Source of the DNA: Pseudofabraea citricarpa | Taxonomy: Eukaryota; Ascomycota; Leotiomycetes; Helotiales; Dermateaceae | Length of the DNA: 64,000 bases | Assembly: GCA_029641185.1 (NCBI GenBank) | Contig: JAPWGK010000009.1 | Coordinates: forward strand, 1,314,501-1,378,500 | Reading direction: 5' to 3' | Shown here: piece by piece, positions 23,396-36,317 of the stretch | Numbering within the stretch: position 1 is the stretch's first letter | How the letters are laid out: each line of letters opens with the position of its first letter | The notes under the pieces: generated by a model | What the model was told of the DNA's origin: nothing | The model's database searches: none | What the model saw: the letters and a program-made list of their open reading frames with translations, nothing else | Made by a program: the position numbers and the translations under genes

Positions 23396-24830
23396 TTAAA
23401 ATGTTCTATCCTGTGGTGTATCTAGATCCCCCAAATTCACTACCTCTTCCTCGTTTTCGAGAATGGCTCTCGTCTCTTCGGCCTCCGCTACCTCCTCATC
23501 ACTTGCTCTCTCTGGTTTTGTACCCCCCGTTGTGCTCATGGCGACATAGACGGCACTCGCGAGGATCAATCCACTGCCTGCAAGACTCCACCACCCAGGC
23601 ACAACGCCAAAGACCCAACGATCCAAGCCCAGAGCGAAGAGCATGTTTGTGTAAATCATATTCGTGGCTCGCACACCGCCATCTTTGCCAGCCAAGCCTC
23701 TAGTGAGGAGATATTGCATTATGAACCCGCAGACGCCGAGGAAGATGAGCATAGTCCACTCCCGAGGATTGCTAGGGAGCGCGAAGGTGTCGGTGGCTAG
23801 CAGGTAGACCGTAGACACTATCGTGCACCAGATGGAGAAGTAGTTCACCGATACGAGAGGGTGCGCGCGTGAGCCGATCAGCCTTATCGCTGTGAAGGCC
23901 CCCGCGGACCCAACAACCCCAAGCAGGGCGACGATGACTGCAGTGAGTCGTTGTGTTGAGGTTGCGATCGGGTCTTCATTATTGTCCGTGGTGGCTGCGG
24001 TTCCGTTTCCAGGAACCGCAAAGTCGGAGGCGTCAGGCGAGGAAGAGAAGGAGAAGAACGAGGCCGGGCGTGCGATCAAGACAACGCCCAGCAGAGACAC
24101 CAGACTTGCGAGTTGAGCACTCCTTGGAAATGGCTCGCGAAGAAAGAGATAGCAAGCATATGCTGCGACTGAGGGTGCCAAGAAAGTGATGACAACTGCA
24201 TCAGCCATAGGGAGATACTTCAAAGAAACTATCATCTGTTAGCGAAGTTCCGCTCTCAACCTCCATCAGCAACTTACAGTACATGCCGAAAATCCCAAAG
24301 AAACCAGAAAATCCTCTTAAAACCAGTAAACCTCTGACTTCCCTGATGCCAAATAGTGCTATGCCTTGCCACCACATCCAAAGACAGCAGCAAAGTCCCG
24401 TCAGAGTCATTCTAGTAAAGAGAATCTGGAAAGGTTCCATTTTGTTGCCCTCCTTCTCCAGGATTTGAGCCGTGACGTTCATCAGTGCCCCAAACAACTG
24501 AGAGACAATAACCAAGATCAGACTCTCGTTGCGATTCCAGAAGCCAAGGAACGGTGACCGCCATGTTCTCGCCTCAAACCGTCGAGTAACTGGATATGGT
24601 GATATCCCTCTGGAAGATACAGAGCTGATCGAAAGCCTTCTGAAGGCCTCAGGATCAAGCAGTCCTGCAGAGTCCGACTTGGTGGGATTTGGTGAGAGAT
24701 AATTAGTTCTTTGGCCGTTCAGAGCGAGGTCTAAGTTGGAGGGAGGCTCCGATAAACGCTCGTCATCATGATGGAGTGGGGGCTTTGGCGATGCTAAATT
24801 GGTCTGGGGGATCTGGGGTAAGGAGGACAT
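23396..24830 (-). CDS. EamA-domain (drug/metabolite transporter superfamily) membrane protein
   Basis: Two exons on the minus strand, 24278-24830 and 23396-24228, with a 49-nt intron, give 461 aa from the ATG at 24830. Residues 1-103 form a hydrophilic cytoplasmic N-terminus. The rest is about ten hydrophobic helices arranged as two EamA repeats. The first begins SLILVIVSQLFGALMNVTAQ and carries the family-like EPFQILFTRM; the second begins near AVIVALLGVVGSAGAFTAIRL and runs to GWWSLAGSGLILASAVYVAM. A Ser/Asp/Asn-rich loop separates the repeats, and an acidic tail (EEVAEAEETRAILENEEE) ends the protein. SLC35G-type relatives are solute carriers of mostly unknown substrate. The RIP-degraded insertion begins 83 bp upstream of the start codon, so the gene has probably lost contact with its original promoter. 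Confidence 0.85.
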
Positions 24831-24912
24831 AATGATACGGACTCATCGCAATCCGGGGGACAAAGATAAGAAGATATAGTAACAATACGGGAGAAGAGCG
24901 CCTGCACAGTGA

Positions 24913-24918
24913 GTGGAA
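24913..24918. repeat. Target-site duplication, left copy (GTGGAA)
   Basis: GTGGAA directly before the left terminal inverted repeat; the same hexamer directly follows the right repeat at 35373-35378. The preceding base is A in both places, so a 7-bp duplication (AGTGGAA) is also possible if the repeat is one base shorter. Confidence 0.6.
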
Positions 24919-24959
24919 TATGGCAACGTATTATAACAAAACTGCCCGTTACAGGTTTC
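24919..24959 (+). repeat. Left 41-bp terminal inverted repeat of the RIP island
   Basis: Starts TATGGCAACGTATTAT and ends CCCGTTACAGGTTTC. It matches the reverse complement of 35332-35372 in 40 of 41 positions. The single difference is TA here against TG in the right copy, the change RIP would cause. Confidence 0.8.
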
Positions 24960-27900
24960 GAGATTTTTTTTTCACCAACACCCTTCACTACCTTAGGGCG
25001 GTGAAATTCGAGATTATATAATCATCTGATATCGTTCTAATACCTTAGAGAACTCTATACTCTAGTATTAAACTTTATATTATATTATATATAAAAAAAT
25101 CTGCGGATAATTCGGATCAAATTACCTGTGGGTAATCTTTACCCTCGGGTAGTTTATTACTAGTAAGTAGGATTATAAATACTTAAGAGTATTAGAGTTT
25201 CCTTTTCTCTCGTTTTTTAATTATATTACGTTTCTTATTTTTAATTACTATATATCATATAATAATAGCTAAAGAAACCGATCCTTATTTACTTCGTATA
25301 CTAGGTATTAATTATATTAACTATAGTTTTAAGACTCTTAAGTATAATTTATATCCTAGTATTTATTCTTTTTAAGGCCTTTATAAAAATCCCGAATTAA
25401 AGTCTTATTCGCCCTAGACGCTCTACGATATTAATAATAACCTAATACTTATCGTAAAGCCTTTTATTTAAGATAATAGCTTATTAAATATATTCTAGGT
25501 CTCTTATAACTCTAGTAAATTACTAATACTAAGTATTAATACTAAATAACTAATAGGCTTTACTAATTCGAATTATCAAGTATTATTTATTTTTACGCCT
25601 TATAAGATATTAGTAGAAGCTTATATATTAAAGGAAATTACTTGAAAGTATAATATAAAAGTATAAAAAGTGAAAGATAAGAAAGATAAATATAATATTA
25701 ATATAAAAGATAAACGTATACGAGAGTATTATAATACGATTATTCGATTTATAAAGAAATAAGAGGATAATAATAATAAGAAGTATAACCTAGAGAATAA
25801 TATTACCTTTTATATTAATAAACTTTTTCTTAATTTTCGTTACCTAATACTAAAACTTACGAATAAGGTTAAGGGATTTAGTAGTTATATAACAAATAAT
25901 AGCTAAAGATTAAGTACTTTTATAAAGGATAATTTCCCTATTATATTTACTAAATAGGTTAAACGAATAAAAAGTCTTATAAGTCGAATTATATATTACT
26001 TGATATTAGCTAACTAGGAAATTAAGTATAAATCTCTAAAATTATTATAAATTAAAAATAATACCGATTTTAAGAAAACCGATAATATATATTTATATAT
26101 TCTTATAAAACGTATAAATAGAAAATTAAGAGATTATTCTAATAATTCTAGGAGTAATACTTCGGATAATAATTATTATTCTATTACTTAAATTAAGTTA
26201 AGTAAGTTCCGTGTTAATAGATTTTTATATACTAGTTACTAACTTATTATCTAATAAAAACTAGTAAATATACTTTTATAAAAGATAGCCTTATTTATAA
26301 TCCTTTTACTAATTTCCTTAATAATAATTTTTATCTTTATAATAAACTCTTTCTATTTAAGGATTTTATTTTTTAAGAGCCTATAAAATTTATTACTCTT
26401 ATTATAGCTTAACTAATACTAATATCTTTAAGGATTAAGAAAGAAGGGAATATATTAATTATTAAGCCTACTAGATTATATAAAAACTCGGGGTAAAATA
26501 TACCTAATATAAAAAGTAAGCTTCTTATAAAAATAAAATTCTACTTTCGAACTTTTATTATACCTATAAATAAGAAAGAACTTATATCAACTTATATTAA
26601 TCTTTTATTATTATTATTACCTCTATTAATTATACTAGTAGTTAAGAAAAAGCCTAAGGTAAAGATTAAAAGTAAGGTTAAAGTAACTAGCAAATACCAG
26701 GTATTATTTATAATTAAAGATAATAAACTAAGAGATATTATAGAGATTAATTCTAATAATAAGTTTATAACTAGTTTTAAGGATTTAATTATTATAATAA
26801 TAAAAGAAATTCCTATAAGGTTATTTCTTTCTCGCCCTAGTAATAAGATATCTGATAATATAAATCTATATAATAATATTTATAAACTAGTACTAGTATA
26901 AAATATATAATTATTTATCGAAATTCTACTAACTATAACTTAGTATTAATTATTATTATAATATCCCCCTTATAGGTAATATACTTTATTATCCTAAGTA
27001 TAAGCTATTAGTCGTTTAATAAGATCCGAATCACGTAAATAATATACTAATATAAATCTTAGTAATATTATTTTAATAACTTAATAATATATATTATCTA
27101 AGAAGTTTAAAATAAATATTAACTTACCAAATAATATTACCTCTAAAGATATAACAAAGAAAGCTCGATTAATATAAATTAATATATAAATAAAAAAGCT
27201 TATTAATAATATTATATAGCTATAGCTAATATATTATAAGAGAGGAGGGTATAAGAAAGGAGGACGTAATAAAAGAGGTTATAGTTTAGATTAGTTAGTT
27301 ATAATTATAAGTTATAGCTTATTTATATTTAGTTTTATACTTATTTAGATTTAGTTTTATACTTATTTTATATCTTAAAATTTTAGTAAAATAAAATATA
27401 TTCTAGCTTAAAGAAAATATTAAAAATTTATAACTTAAGCTTTTTATTTAATTATATAATAAACATAGATCTATATAAGAAGATATAATCCTTATAAAAG
27501 AGGTTTAGTTAATTATTCTTCTACTTTATTATAAGTATTAGCTAAGCTATAAGTATATAATTTATAAAAATAAAATTTCAAATACTTTAATATTTGATAT
27601 TAACTATTATATCCTCTATTACTATAATAGTATACTAGATTACTTTTAGCTAGAAATACGACTTTTATTCGATTAAAATCCTTACTAGGAAATAATCTAT
27701 AAGCTTTATACTTTAGGTTATAGTTAGGCTTAAATTCTTAAAAAAATTATATAATAATATCCCTAGATAAATATTATATCTCGTTTTAGCCTTAAGAGGC
27801 ATATAAAGGAATAAGGTCTTAGTACTAAATATAAAGCTATAAACGATAATAAGATCCTTTAATTTATATCTTATAAATAATATACTAACTAGATATATAA

Positions 27901-29865
27901 GAAGATTCTTAAATATATTATTATTAAATTTCCTTTTATCTTACTTGCTTTATAATAACTCCAAACTATCTAAGAAAAGCTAGGCCTTATATATTAATAG
28001 CGATCACAAATAATAAAGGAGAAGTAAGAGTAAGTTCGATAATAGGTATTAGATATTATAAGAGAATATAATACTAAGGATTATAAGTATATATATTTAG
28101 CTCTAGTATTATAATAAAAAGGGATTCTTATTAGCTTATAGATAATAACTCGAATATTATAAGAGATTAATCCTACTAAAGTTAATATAAGGAATCTTAT
28201 ATATTATTATTATAAAAAAAGAATATAAGTTACTAGCCTTAGTAAAATTTACTCTTATAATAGTTATAATAAATTAAAGCTATAAGGATTTTATATTTAT
28301 ACCTTTATTAATAGATACTTATAATATATATTATAAGTATATTATAAAATTAATAATAAAATATTTATATTAGTATTAATATAATATCTCGAACTTATTA
28401 CTTATAATATAAGGATTTTAAGGCTTATTCGTAGTAATAAAAGAGTAGAAATACCCCTTATAATATAAGCTTACCTGATTCTTCGTAGGGCTACTAATCT
28501 CTAGGATTAATAATATTAAATTATTAAAGAAGATAATATTAATAATATATAATTTTATAAGTATTATAAGAAGTTACTAATAAGAAAATACTTTTCCTAG
28601 GCTACCTTAATATAAAATATTCGTATTAAATAATAGTAGAAATTAATAGCTTACTTATTCTTAAATACGTATTATAAGTTTTTTTAAGGCCTAAGTTATA
28701 ATAGGTTTTTTAATAATATAATAGCAGATTATATTATTATTAAATATATTTATATACTAATACTTTAGGATTATATTAAAGGATATATTAAGGTTTATAA
28801 GTAAGTTTATTTATAATATAATATTATTAACTAATTTAATTATAATACTTATAAAATAAGAAAATAAAAAGATTAAACTTATTATTTTCCTTCTAATAAG
28901 CTATAAAACTTATTCTTTTATCTTAACGTATATAATTATTATATTCCTATATATTAGGAAATATTTTACTAGCTATAATCTTTAGTTAATAGCGCTAATA
29001 TTTATATATATCTACCTCGTAATATAATAAAATTATATAAGAATATTTATATAAGAAATAAATATCCTAAGAATAAAATACTAGCGTTTAAGCTAAGTAG
29101 TAAGTATCCTTATTATTATATATATCTTATATTATAAGCTAAGCTATAGCGTTTAAGGATTATATCTGGTAATATAAATATATTATAAGAAATTAAGACT
29201 TCTTATAATACTTAAGAATAAATTAAGAGATATATAAATTCTTCGGAAAATAATAAGATAATAAATTCTTTTCTTAGAATAATATTTTAAGAACTCGATT
29301 TATAATAGGCTAATTATATTAATATAAATAATTCTAATTAAAATCTATAGGATAAAACTAATAAGAAGGTTAATATAAAAGAAAAGATTATTTAATATAA
29401 GGACTTCGATAATTTAGTATAAAGAAATACTAGTTTTATTAACTTATTAAAGAGATTATTATTTTTATATTATAGGTTTTATAAGTACTAGTAAATTATT
29501 TTTATTAAAAGCTATTTAATCTTATATAAAGGTAATAAAACGTCTAATATTATTATTATTTCTTTCTTTTCTTTTACTTATTATCTTTATAATCTTTTAG
29601 CTTTTATTACCTTACTTTTATATTTCTTTCTTTTTTTTATAGAAGCCGACTACTTTACTAGATTTATTTTACGCTTTGATTAATAATAAGATATAAGTAG
29701 AGAATAAACCTCTTTCTCTCTTATTATTTAGCTCTAATTATAATCAGGTTATATTAGTAGAGGAAATATATCTTCGATTATAATAATATTAGGAATACTC
29801 GATTTTAAATTTCGAGTTATAGGATTATTTAGATTTCCTTCCTTAAATATACTTATAAGAATATT

Positions 29866-30092
29866 AGGTCTAAGAATTAAAGGTTAATTAATCTTCTCTT
29901 TTTTAACTTAAACTTATAATTCTTAGGAAAATAACTTTAAGGATTTATTCTCTTTTTCTTTAGTTTTTCCTAAGAACTATAAGTTTAAATTAAAAAAGAG
30001 AAGATTAAGTTCTCTTTTTCTTTAGTTTTTCCTAAGAATTATAAGTCTAAGTTAAAGAAAAAAAAATTAACTAATCTTTAATTCTTAGACCT
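29866..30092. repeat. Nested inverted repeat inside the RIP island
   Basis: An arm of about 63 bp (29866-29928, starting AGGTCTAAGAATTAAAGG) is repeated in inverted orientation at 30030-30092. The middle segment 29968-30008 is also an inverted copy of part of the left arm, and CTCTTTTTCTTTAGTTTTTC occurs twice (29949 and 30011). It could be the remnant of a small hairpin element or a rearranged repeat. Confidence 0.6.
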
Positions 30093-31552
30093 AGTACGTT
30101 TATTTTTAACCTTCGTCGAGAAAGTCTTATAGCTAAAATTTAAGGGTATTAGAGTTTTAGTTATAAACTTTCTCTTAAGATATACTTTATTCCTTTTAGT
30201 ATAAAGCTTAAAAGAATAATAAGAAGAACTCCTACTAGTTATAATAAATAAATCGTATTTCTATTATATATAAATTATTATATAATAAGAGTAATATATA
30301 ACTTTTATATACCTATAAACTTACTTTAATAACCTAGAACCCTTTCGTAAGTAGATAAATTCTTAGCTTTAATCGGTTTAGTATAATAGTTTTTATAATA
30401 CTAATAACTAAAACTAAGAGTAAGTTTAAGGTACCCTAAAAGAAGCTCCTCTTATTACTAAAAAGAAAATATTAAATAATATAAGAATAATACTTATATA
30501 TTCCTAAATACTAAAGGTTTAGCTAGGTTTATTATAATTTAGTACTTTGCTTCTTAGTTAAAAGTCGTAGCTATTATCTTATTATTAATTTTAGGGAGGT
30601 TATATAAGTTTATTCTTAGGCAAGTAATATAACCTATAAAAGAGTTATATAAAAGTTAGGAACAAGTATATTATTATATTACGTTTTATAATATAATTAC
30701 TCGAATAAGACTAAAATAAATAACCTATTAAACCTTATAAAAGGTTTAGAAATACCTAAATATATAGGTAGTTTAATAAACTACTAAAATAAAATAAAGA
30801 AACGATTCTAAAAATTATAAATCTATATAGAAACTATAGTTATATAACCCTAAGTAGTTATATTTTCCTCTTACCTTAATATATCCTTTATTACGCTTCC
30901 TAATATTCGAAAGTTCGAAACCTAGAATTTATAATAATAAAAAGTAGAATAATAAATATAAACGACTTCTAAAAGGTTATTACGAATTTATAACTTTTAT
31001 AAATAATAATAAAACAAAGGAAATACAAAGAATATATATTACTAAGAACTTTGTTAGTTCTCCTTTTTATATTATATTATTAAAGTCGAAAAGTCGAAGT
31101 TAATAATATAATTAAAAAGCTTAAGATATTAGTCGAAGTTCGTAGGCCTAGAATGTTCCTAAAAATATATATTAGGTTAAACCTAATTAGTAAGAAGTAA
31201 AAATAAGATTAGAATAAAAAGGAAAAAAAGTTAGATAAAAATTAATATTTTATCTACCTACTTATTATTATATTCCTTAAGAGAAAAATAAACTAACAGG
31301 ATATAAAAGGATTTAGTTATCGGCTAATACTTTATACCCGATTATAATAAACCTAACTACCTAGAGGGCTTTTAGGCTATTATAATTTAACTTCTGCTTA
31401 TACTAGTATAAGGGGCTCGCCTAGGCCGTATATATTATTAATAATAAGTTAAGGTTAAAAACTATAAAATATAAAATAAAATATCCCCTAAGAAGCTATA
31501 AGATATTATTAATATATTAAAGTACTAGTAAGCGAAGAAAGAGTAATAAGAA

Positions 31553-31850
31553 TTATCTATAAAAGTATTAGTAGGAATAAGTAGTTATAAGAGAGAAATA
31601 CTTCCTAAAATAGATATTTATTATAAAGTAATATTAAAAGGTAAGAGAAAAGTACTAAAAAATATTTATAGAAATATTAATAAGAATAAGTAATAATAAA
31701 AGAGAAATACTTCCTAAAGTAGATATTTATTATAAAGTAATATAAAGAAGCGAAAGAAGAGTATTAAAGAGTATCTATAAAAGTATTAGTAGGAATAAGT
31801 AATTATAAAAGAAGAATACTTCCTAAAGTAGATATATACTATAATATAAT
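31553..31850. repeat. Three imperfect tandem copies of a ~108-bp unit
   Basis: Units start near 31553, 31661 and 31769. Each contains an ATAAAAGTATTAGTAGGAATAAG-like start and a conserved core AATACTTCCTAAAGTAGATAT. The third copy is shortened. It lies inside the RIP island and could be part of a subterminal or internal repeat of the original element. Confidence 0.6.
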
Positions 31851-33371
31851 AGGAATAAATAAAAGCACGTAGCTAGGTTATTCTAAGAACCTAGGAAGTA
31901 ATTAGCTATAAAAAAGAGAGGAGAAAAGTCTTATAAAGCTATTTATTATATAAAAGTTTTCTATTAGAAAGTTAGCTTAATCTTAAACTCTAGGAAAAAA
32001 GGTAAAAAATAAAAAAAAAGTTAATACTACTTATTTACCTAAATAAACTACTAGTATTAGAGATCGTTAAGGTTACGCGCTAAAGTTATTTATACTAAGA
32101 AAGAAATATAAAGATTAATAAATAATTATAAAATTACGCGATTATTATTATTATTAGTATTACTTATATTATATATTATAAAGTAAAGCTAGTAAGAAAG
32201 ATATAAATTAATCTTACGTATAATATTAGTTAACTTAAAACGCGTAATAAGTTAAAGTAAAAATACTCCTAATTAAGAAGGTAATTAATATTATAATTAA
32301 GATATTATACGATTATACGATTATATAAAAAGAGGAGAGAAGATATTATAGTAGATCGAAGGATAAGATTATTATAAAAAGAGTTATAAGAGGGAAAAAG
32401 AATTAAAAAGTTAAAATAATATATATAATACTAGTATAAAGGAAAAGTAGGTAGAGAGAGAATTATAAGAGGGAGAAAGAGAGAGAAGAATAAAAGAGAA
32501 ATAGGTAATAAAGAAAGTTATAAGAGGAAGAAAGAGAGAGAAAAATAAAAGAGTTTAAATAATACGTATAATACTAGTACGATTAAGAGATAAAAGTTAT
32601 TAAAAGAATTATAAGAGGAAAAAAGAGAGAGAAAAAAGCGAAAAGTTAAAATAATAAAAAGTAGGGTTAATATATTTGATTAAAAGTATATATAATACTA
32701 TTAATAATATACCTATTAATAACTTTAAGAGAATAATATAAACGTAAATTAACTTCGATTAATATAAATTTTTTTTTCTCTTAAAAAGTAATATTAGAAC
32801 TATAAATTATATTAAAAAATAAATTAAAAAGATTTAATATTATTATAAATAAAAAGATATCTTATATAATTAAGGTTTAAGAAAAAAAAAAGATTTAATT
32901 ACTAAAAGATAAGCGATAAATTACGTATATAACGTTAATGTTAAAATCCTTATACTTTAAGAGGCCGTAGAATATTAATATATACCTGTAAGTATTATAA
33001 AAAGCTATTAGTTCTATTATTATAACTTATAAGATATATATAATATATATAAAAGGTATATATATATTAATAAACTATAATAATAAGGATAATAATAAAG
33101 TAATAATAAAAAAGTTAATAATAGAAAAGATAATAATAAAAAAAGAAATATAATTATAATATATTATATAAATATCTTTTACTTATATCTAATTTTAATT
33201 TTTTTTTCTTTTTTCCTAAAAATCTCTTATACCTAGAATATAAGTAATACTCTAAAGGCTACGGCCTTTTATAATACTATAACCTAATAATAAGAAGCCG
33301 TAACCTATAAATAAGTTATAACTAATTATATATAAGTCTAAGAAAATTACTAGTAATAAGGATATTTATAA

Positions 33372-33379
33372 TATCCTAA

Positions 33380-33440
<61 letters not shown>
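33372..33440. repeat. (ATT)n microsatellite in the RIP island
   Basis: An uninterrupted ATT trinucleotide array of about 20 units, followed shortly by a second, shorter one near 33460-33478. Confidence 0.8.
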
Positions 33441-33442
<2 letters not shown>

Positions 33443-34810
33443 TAGGTAATATAATTATATTATTATTATTATTATTATAAATATTCGGGGCTACGGCTAC
33501 CTAAAATACTCGTGTTATAATAATAATACTTTAACTTTTAGTCTTATAAGCCCTAGTTTTTCGTGCTAGTCGTATCTTTATAATCGGTTATACCTCTAAA
33601 GAGAAAGCCTTTTTAGGTTAAGAAAGGAAGGTAAAATAACTTAGGGGGGCCGCTTACAGTCGATATTAAGGTAATTCTAGGCCGTTTACAGTTTATATTA
33701 CGATCGCTAGTCGGTTTATAGGCGCTTACGCTAACTATTATTTTAACTCGGAGAATAATACTTATATTATTCGCGCTAATATATTTTTATTAATATTATA
33801 TTATAATAATATTAATAAATAATAACTATTATTACTCGTACTTTTATTATTCCTAGGGTTAATAGCCGCTTATTATATTACTCTTACTAAGTCTAAAGAT
33901 AAGTTAAGAGTAGCTATAATAATAGGACTAGTAAGTATAATATAACTAAGATAACTTTATAAGTATAAGTAACTAACTTATAATAGCTTTTAATATAAGT
34001 AGTTTACGTTGCTCTTAGTCTCTTATTAGTAAGTTCCGGGTCTTAGTAAAAGAGTTTCGGGCTCTTACCTTTATTAAAAGAGTAGGAAAGCGTACTCGGC
34101 TCTAATAAGAGCTTATTATTCTAGATATAATAAAAGTAAAAGCTATAAAAAAGAAAGAGAAAAAGAAAGAAGAAAAGAAAGAATAATTTTATAGCTAGTT
34201 ACAAGGACGTTATAAGGCGTTATAAGAAGTTATAAGGAGTAATAAATAAGATTTACGCCTTATATTACGCTATAAAGTCTTATAAAAGGCGTACTTATAT
34301 AAAGATATTATATTATTAGGATAATTTAAATCCTAATATTACTTATAAGCTACTATAAATACTTAGATTAAAATCGTAAATTATTATAATATATAATTTT
34401 TAAACTTCTTAACTTATAGTTATATATAAAATATTAGAAATAAAATATTTTCTTTATATATATTATAAGATATAACGTAATTATATATCCGTATTATAAT
34501 TAACCGTAAAAAGTTATATATTATAACTTAGGAGTTTAATTATTTTTTATTAGGAATCGTAATATAAGCTATAATTATATATATAAGCTAATATAAGCCA
34601 AAATAAATTATAATAAATCTAAAATAATAGCTTAAAAGTAGAATTATTTATATATATATATATTATAGCTTAGATATTTTAAATCTTTCTTTTTTACAAA
34701 TAATAAGATATATTATAATTATATATATTAGTCGCTTAAAGATAAAATTATTCTTTTATATTATTATTAACACGAATTATAATAACGTTACTTTAATTAT
34801 TATAACTAAT

Positions 34811-34950
34811 AAGATTATATATACGGCCCGAATAATTATATTTATATATATACGGCTTATAATAGCCGTATTTATATATCTATAGGCCGTAATAGCCGTA
34901 TCTATATATTTATAGGCCGTAATAACCGGATTTATATATATAAGGATCGT
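34811..34950. repeat. Short tandem satellite near the right end of the RIP island
   Basis: About four imperfect units of roughly 35 bp built from ATAGGCCGTAATAGCCGTAT plus a TATATAT spacer. Confidence 0.55.
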
Positions 34951-35331
34951 AATAATAATAACTACTAGAAAGAAGTAATTACTACTAATAGATTACCCCC
35001 TAGGTTAATTAAAAGGTTTTATATTAAGTTAGTAGAAATAAATTTAATAAACTCTACGTAATCTGATATCAAGTGATATTATAGGACCGTAGCTTAGTAG
35101 GGAAAAGTATAACGTGATAATAATTAGACTAATACTCTAGCAAAAAGAGTTATATAGTATACTCGTAACTCGGGAGGTTTTCTCTTCGAGGAGTAAGTGA
35201 TAGAACTATACAAATATAAGCGACGTATTTTTTTTTTGGTAACACGTGATTTAAAACTACGGGCTCGGAGCCTGTGGCCCATACACTAGGCCCAATGTAA
35301 TAAAACCGGCAGAATTCAAAAGTGGGATCCT

Positions 35332-35372
35332 GAAACCTGTAACGGGCAGTTTTGTCATAATACGTTGCCATA
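35332..35372 (-). repeat. Right 41-bp terminal inverted repeat of the RIP island
   Basis: Reverse complement of 24919-24959 with one TG/TA difference. It is followed directly by GTGGAA (35373-35378), the same hexamer that precedes the left repeat. Confidence 0.8.
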
Positions 35373-35378
35373 GTGGAA
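35373..35378. repeat. Target-site duplication, right copy (GTGGAA)
   Basis: Follows the right inverted repeat directly and equals 24913-24918. Confidence 0.6.
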
Positions 35379-36317
35379 GTTGGGGGGAGGGGAGAAGGCA
35401 GAGGCTCCAGATGCGCTAAGGCAGCAAAAGAAGACGTTGGAAGTGAGGGCATCCTACCATCGAATAACATCATTTGGTTATTGCCCGACCAGGGGAAACT
35501 TCCTTTCTAGTTGCAGAAATAAGTGGGATGGACCGGCTCTGTTAGCAACGAATCTGGGAGCATTATGGTGCACCAGCGGCCGGCGCGAAGAGAGCCCACC
35601 AGGCCCTGGAAAAGTAGTCTGTTGGGCAGCGCCGTCGGTCTGGGCTCTAGAGCGATACCTGAATCGTAATCCAGAGTCGAGCTGTCATGGCTGTTGCGAG
35701 GACGCAGACATGGCCAACAGAGCATTTCAGCTTTTTTGATCGTGGTGGTTGGTTTCAGGAAAAAGTCATGGCCGAGAATGTCGAAAACAGTTCCAGGCCT
35801 GGGTGCAAGAGAGTTGCAATAGGCCAATGTGACATGCCGGATCTGCACCCGGGAGAACCGGTGCTGCCGTGCTCGCTCGCAGGGGATTCAATGGAATGGT
35901 GGGGTTGTCAGAGCCTTTGCCATCGAGATGATCAGAGCATCAATTATATTCCCGATAAACCTAAGAAGATAATCTGATAGGCCTTCCCAAGATAGGTCGT
36001 CTCTTCTTTTCCTGCTCAACCATGATGACGAGAGGATAAAGTGTAAATATCTAAGCTTTCAGGTCCCAGAGCATCAACTGTAAGCGAAGACGTACAGACT
36101 TGCATGTGAGAAAAGAAAAAATAAAGATCTCAGAGCGCGAGGATTTCATTGGAGGTACTTATAGACCTGATGTCCGCTAGTTCTACTATCTGTATATGCC
36201 ATCGTCTATAAAGACCATCCTTGACTCGGCGGTGTGGGTATCATTGTTTATCTCCTATCCTTATAACGCCATACATCAAACAAAACCAAAAGTAAAAGAG
36301 CACAAATGGCTGACCTT
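35379..36317. other. Normal-composition intergenic region right of the insertion
   Basis: No gene recognised; open frames here overlap on both strands without domains. If the insertion is removed, this sequence lies directly upstream of the EamA transporter start, so it probably contains that gene's ancestral promoter as well as the TAF13 3' flank. Confidence 0.45.

Larger units (their letters stand above)
24919..35372. mobile_element. RIP-degraded insertion with terminal inverted repeats (about 10.45 kb)
   Basis: The insertion is bounded by a 41-bp inverted repeat and a GTGGAA duplication. Between about 25,010 and 35,100 the sequence is extremely AT-rich, almost devoid of CpA and TpG, and crowded with TAA/TAG; no frame of even 60 codons survives on either strand. 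That is the signature of saturating repeat-induced point mutation, so the element was once repetitive and is now dead. The terminal 60 bp (left) and about 270 bp (right) keep ordinary composition. A cut-and-paste DNA transposon fits the ends. A small TIR element carrying a nested, RIP-mutated retroelement fits as well. No transposase or reverse transcriptase motif can be read, so no superfamily is assigned. Confidence 0.7.

Noticed and set aside
35150..35473. 107-codon minus-strand frame across the right TIR
   Set aside because: It spans the inverted repeat and the insertion border; the MATYY-like start shared with the left end reflects the repeated DNA, not a conserved protein.
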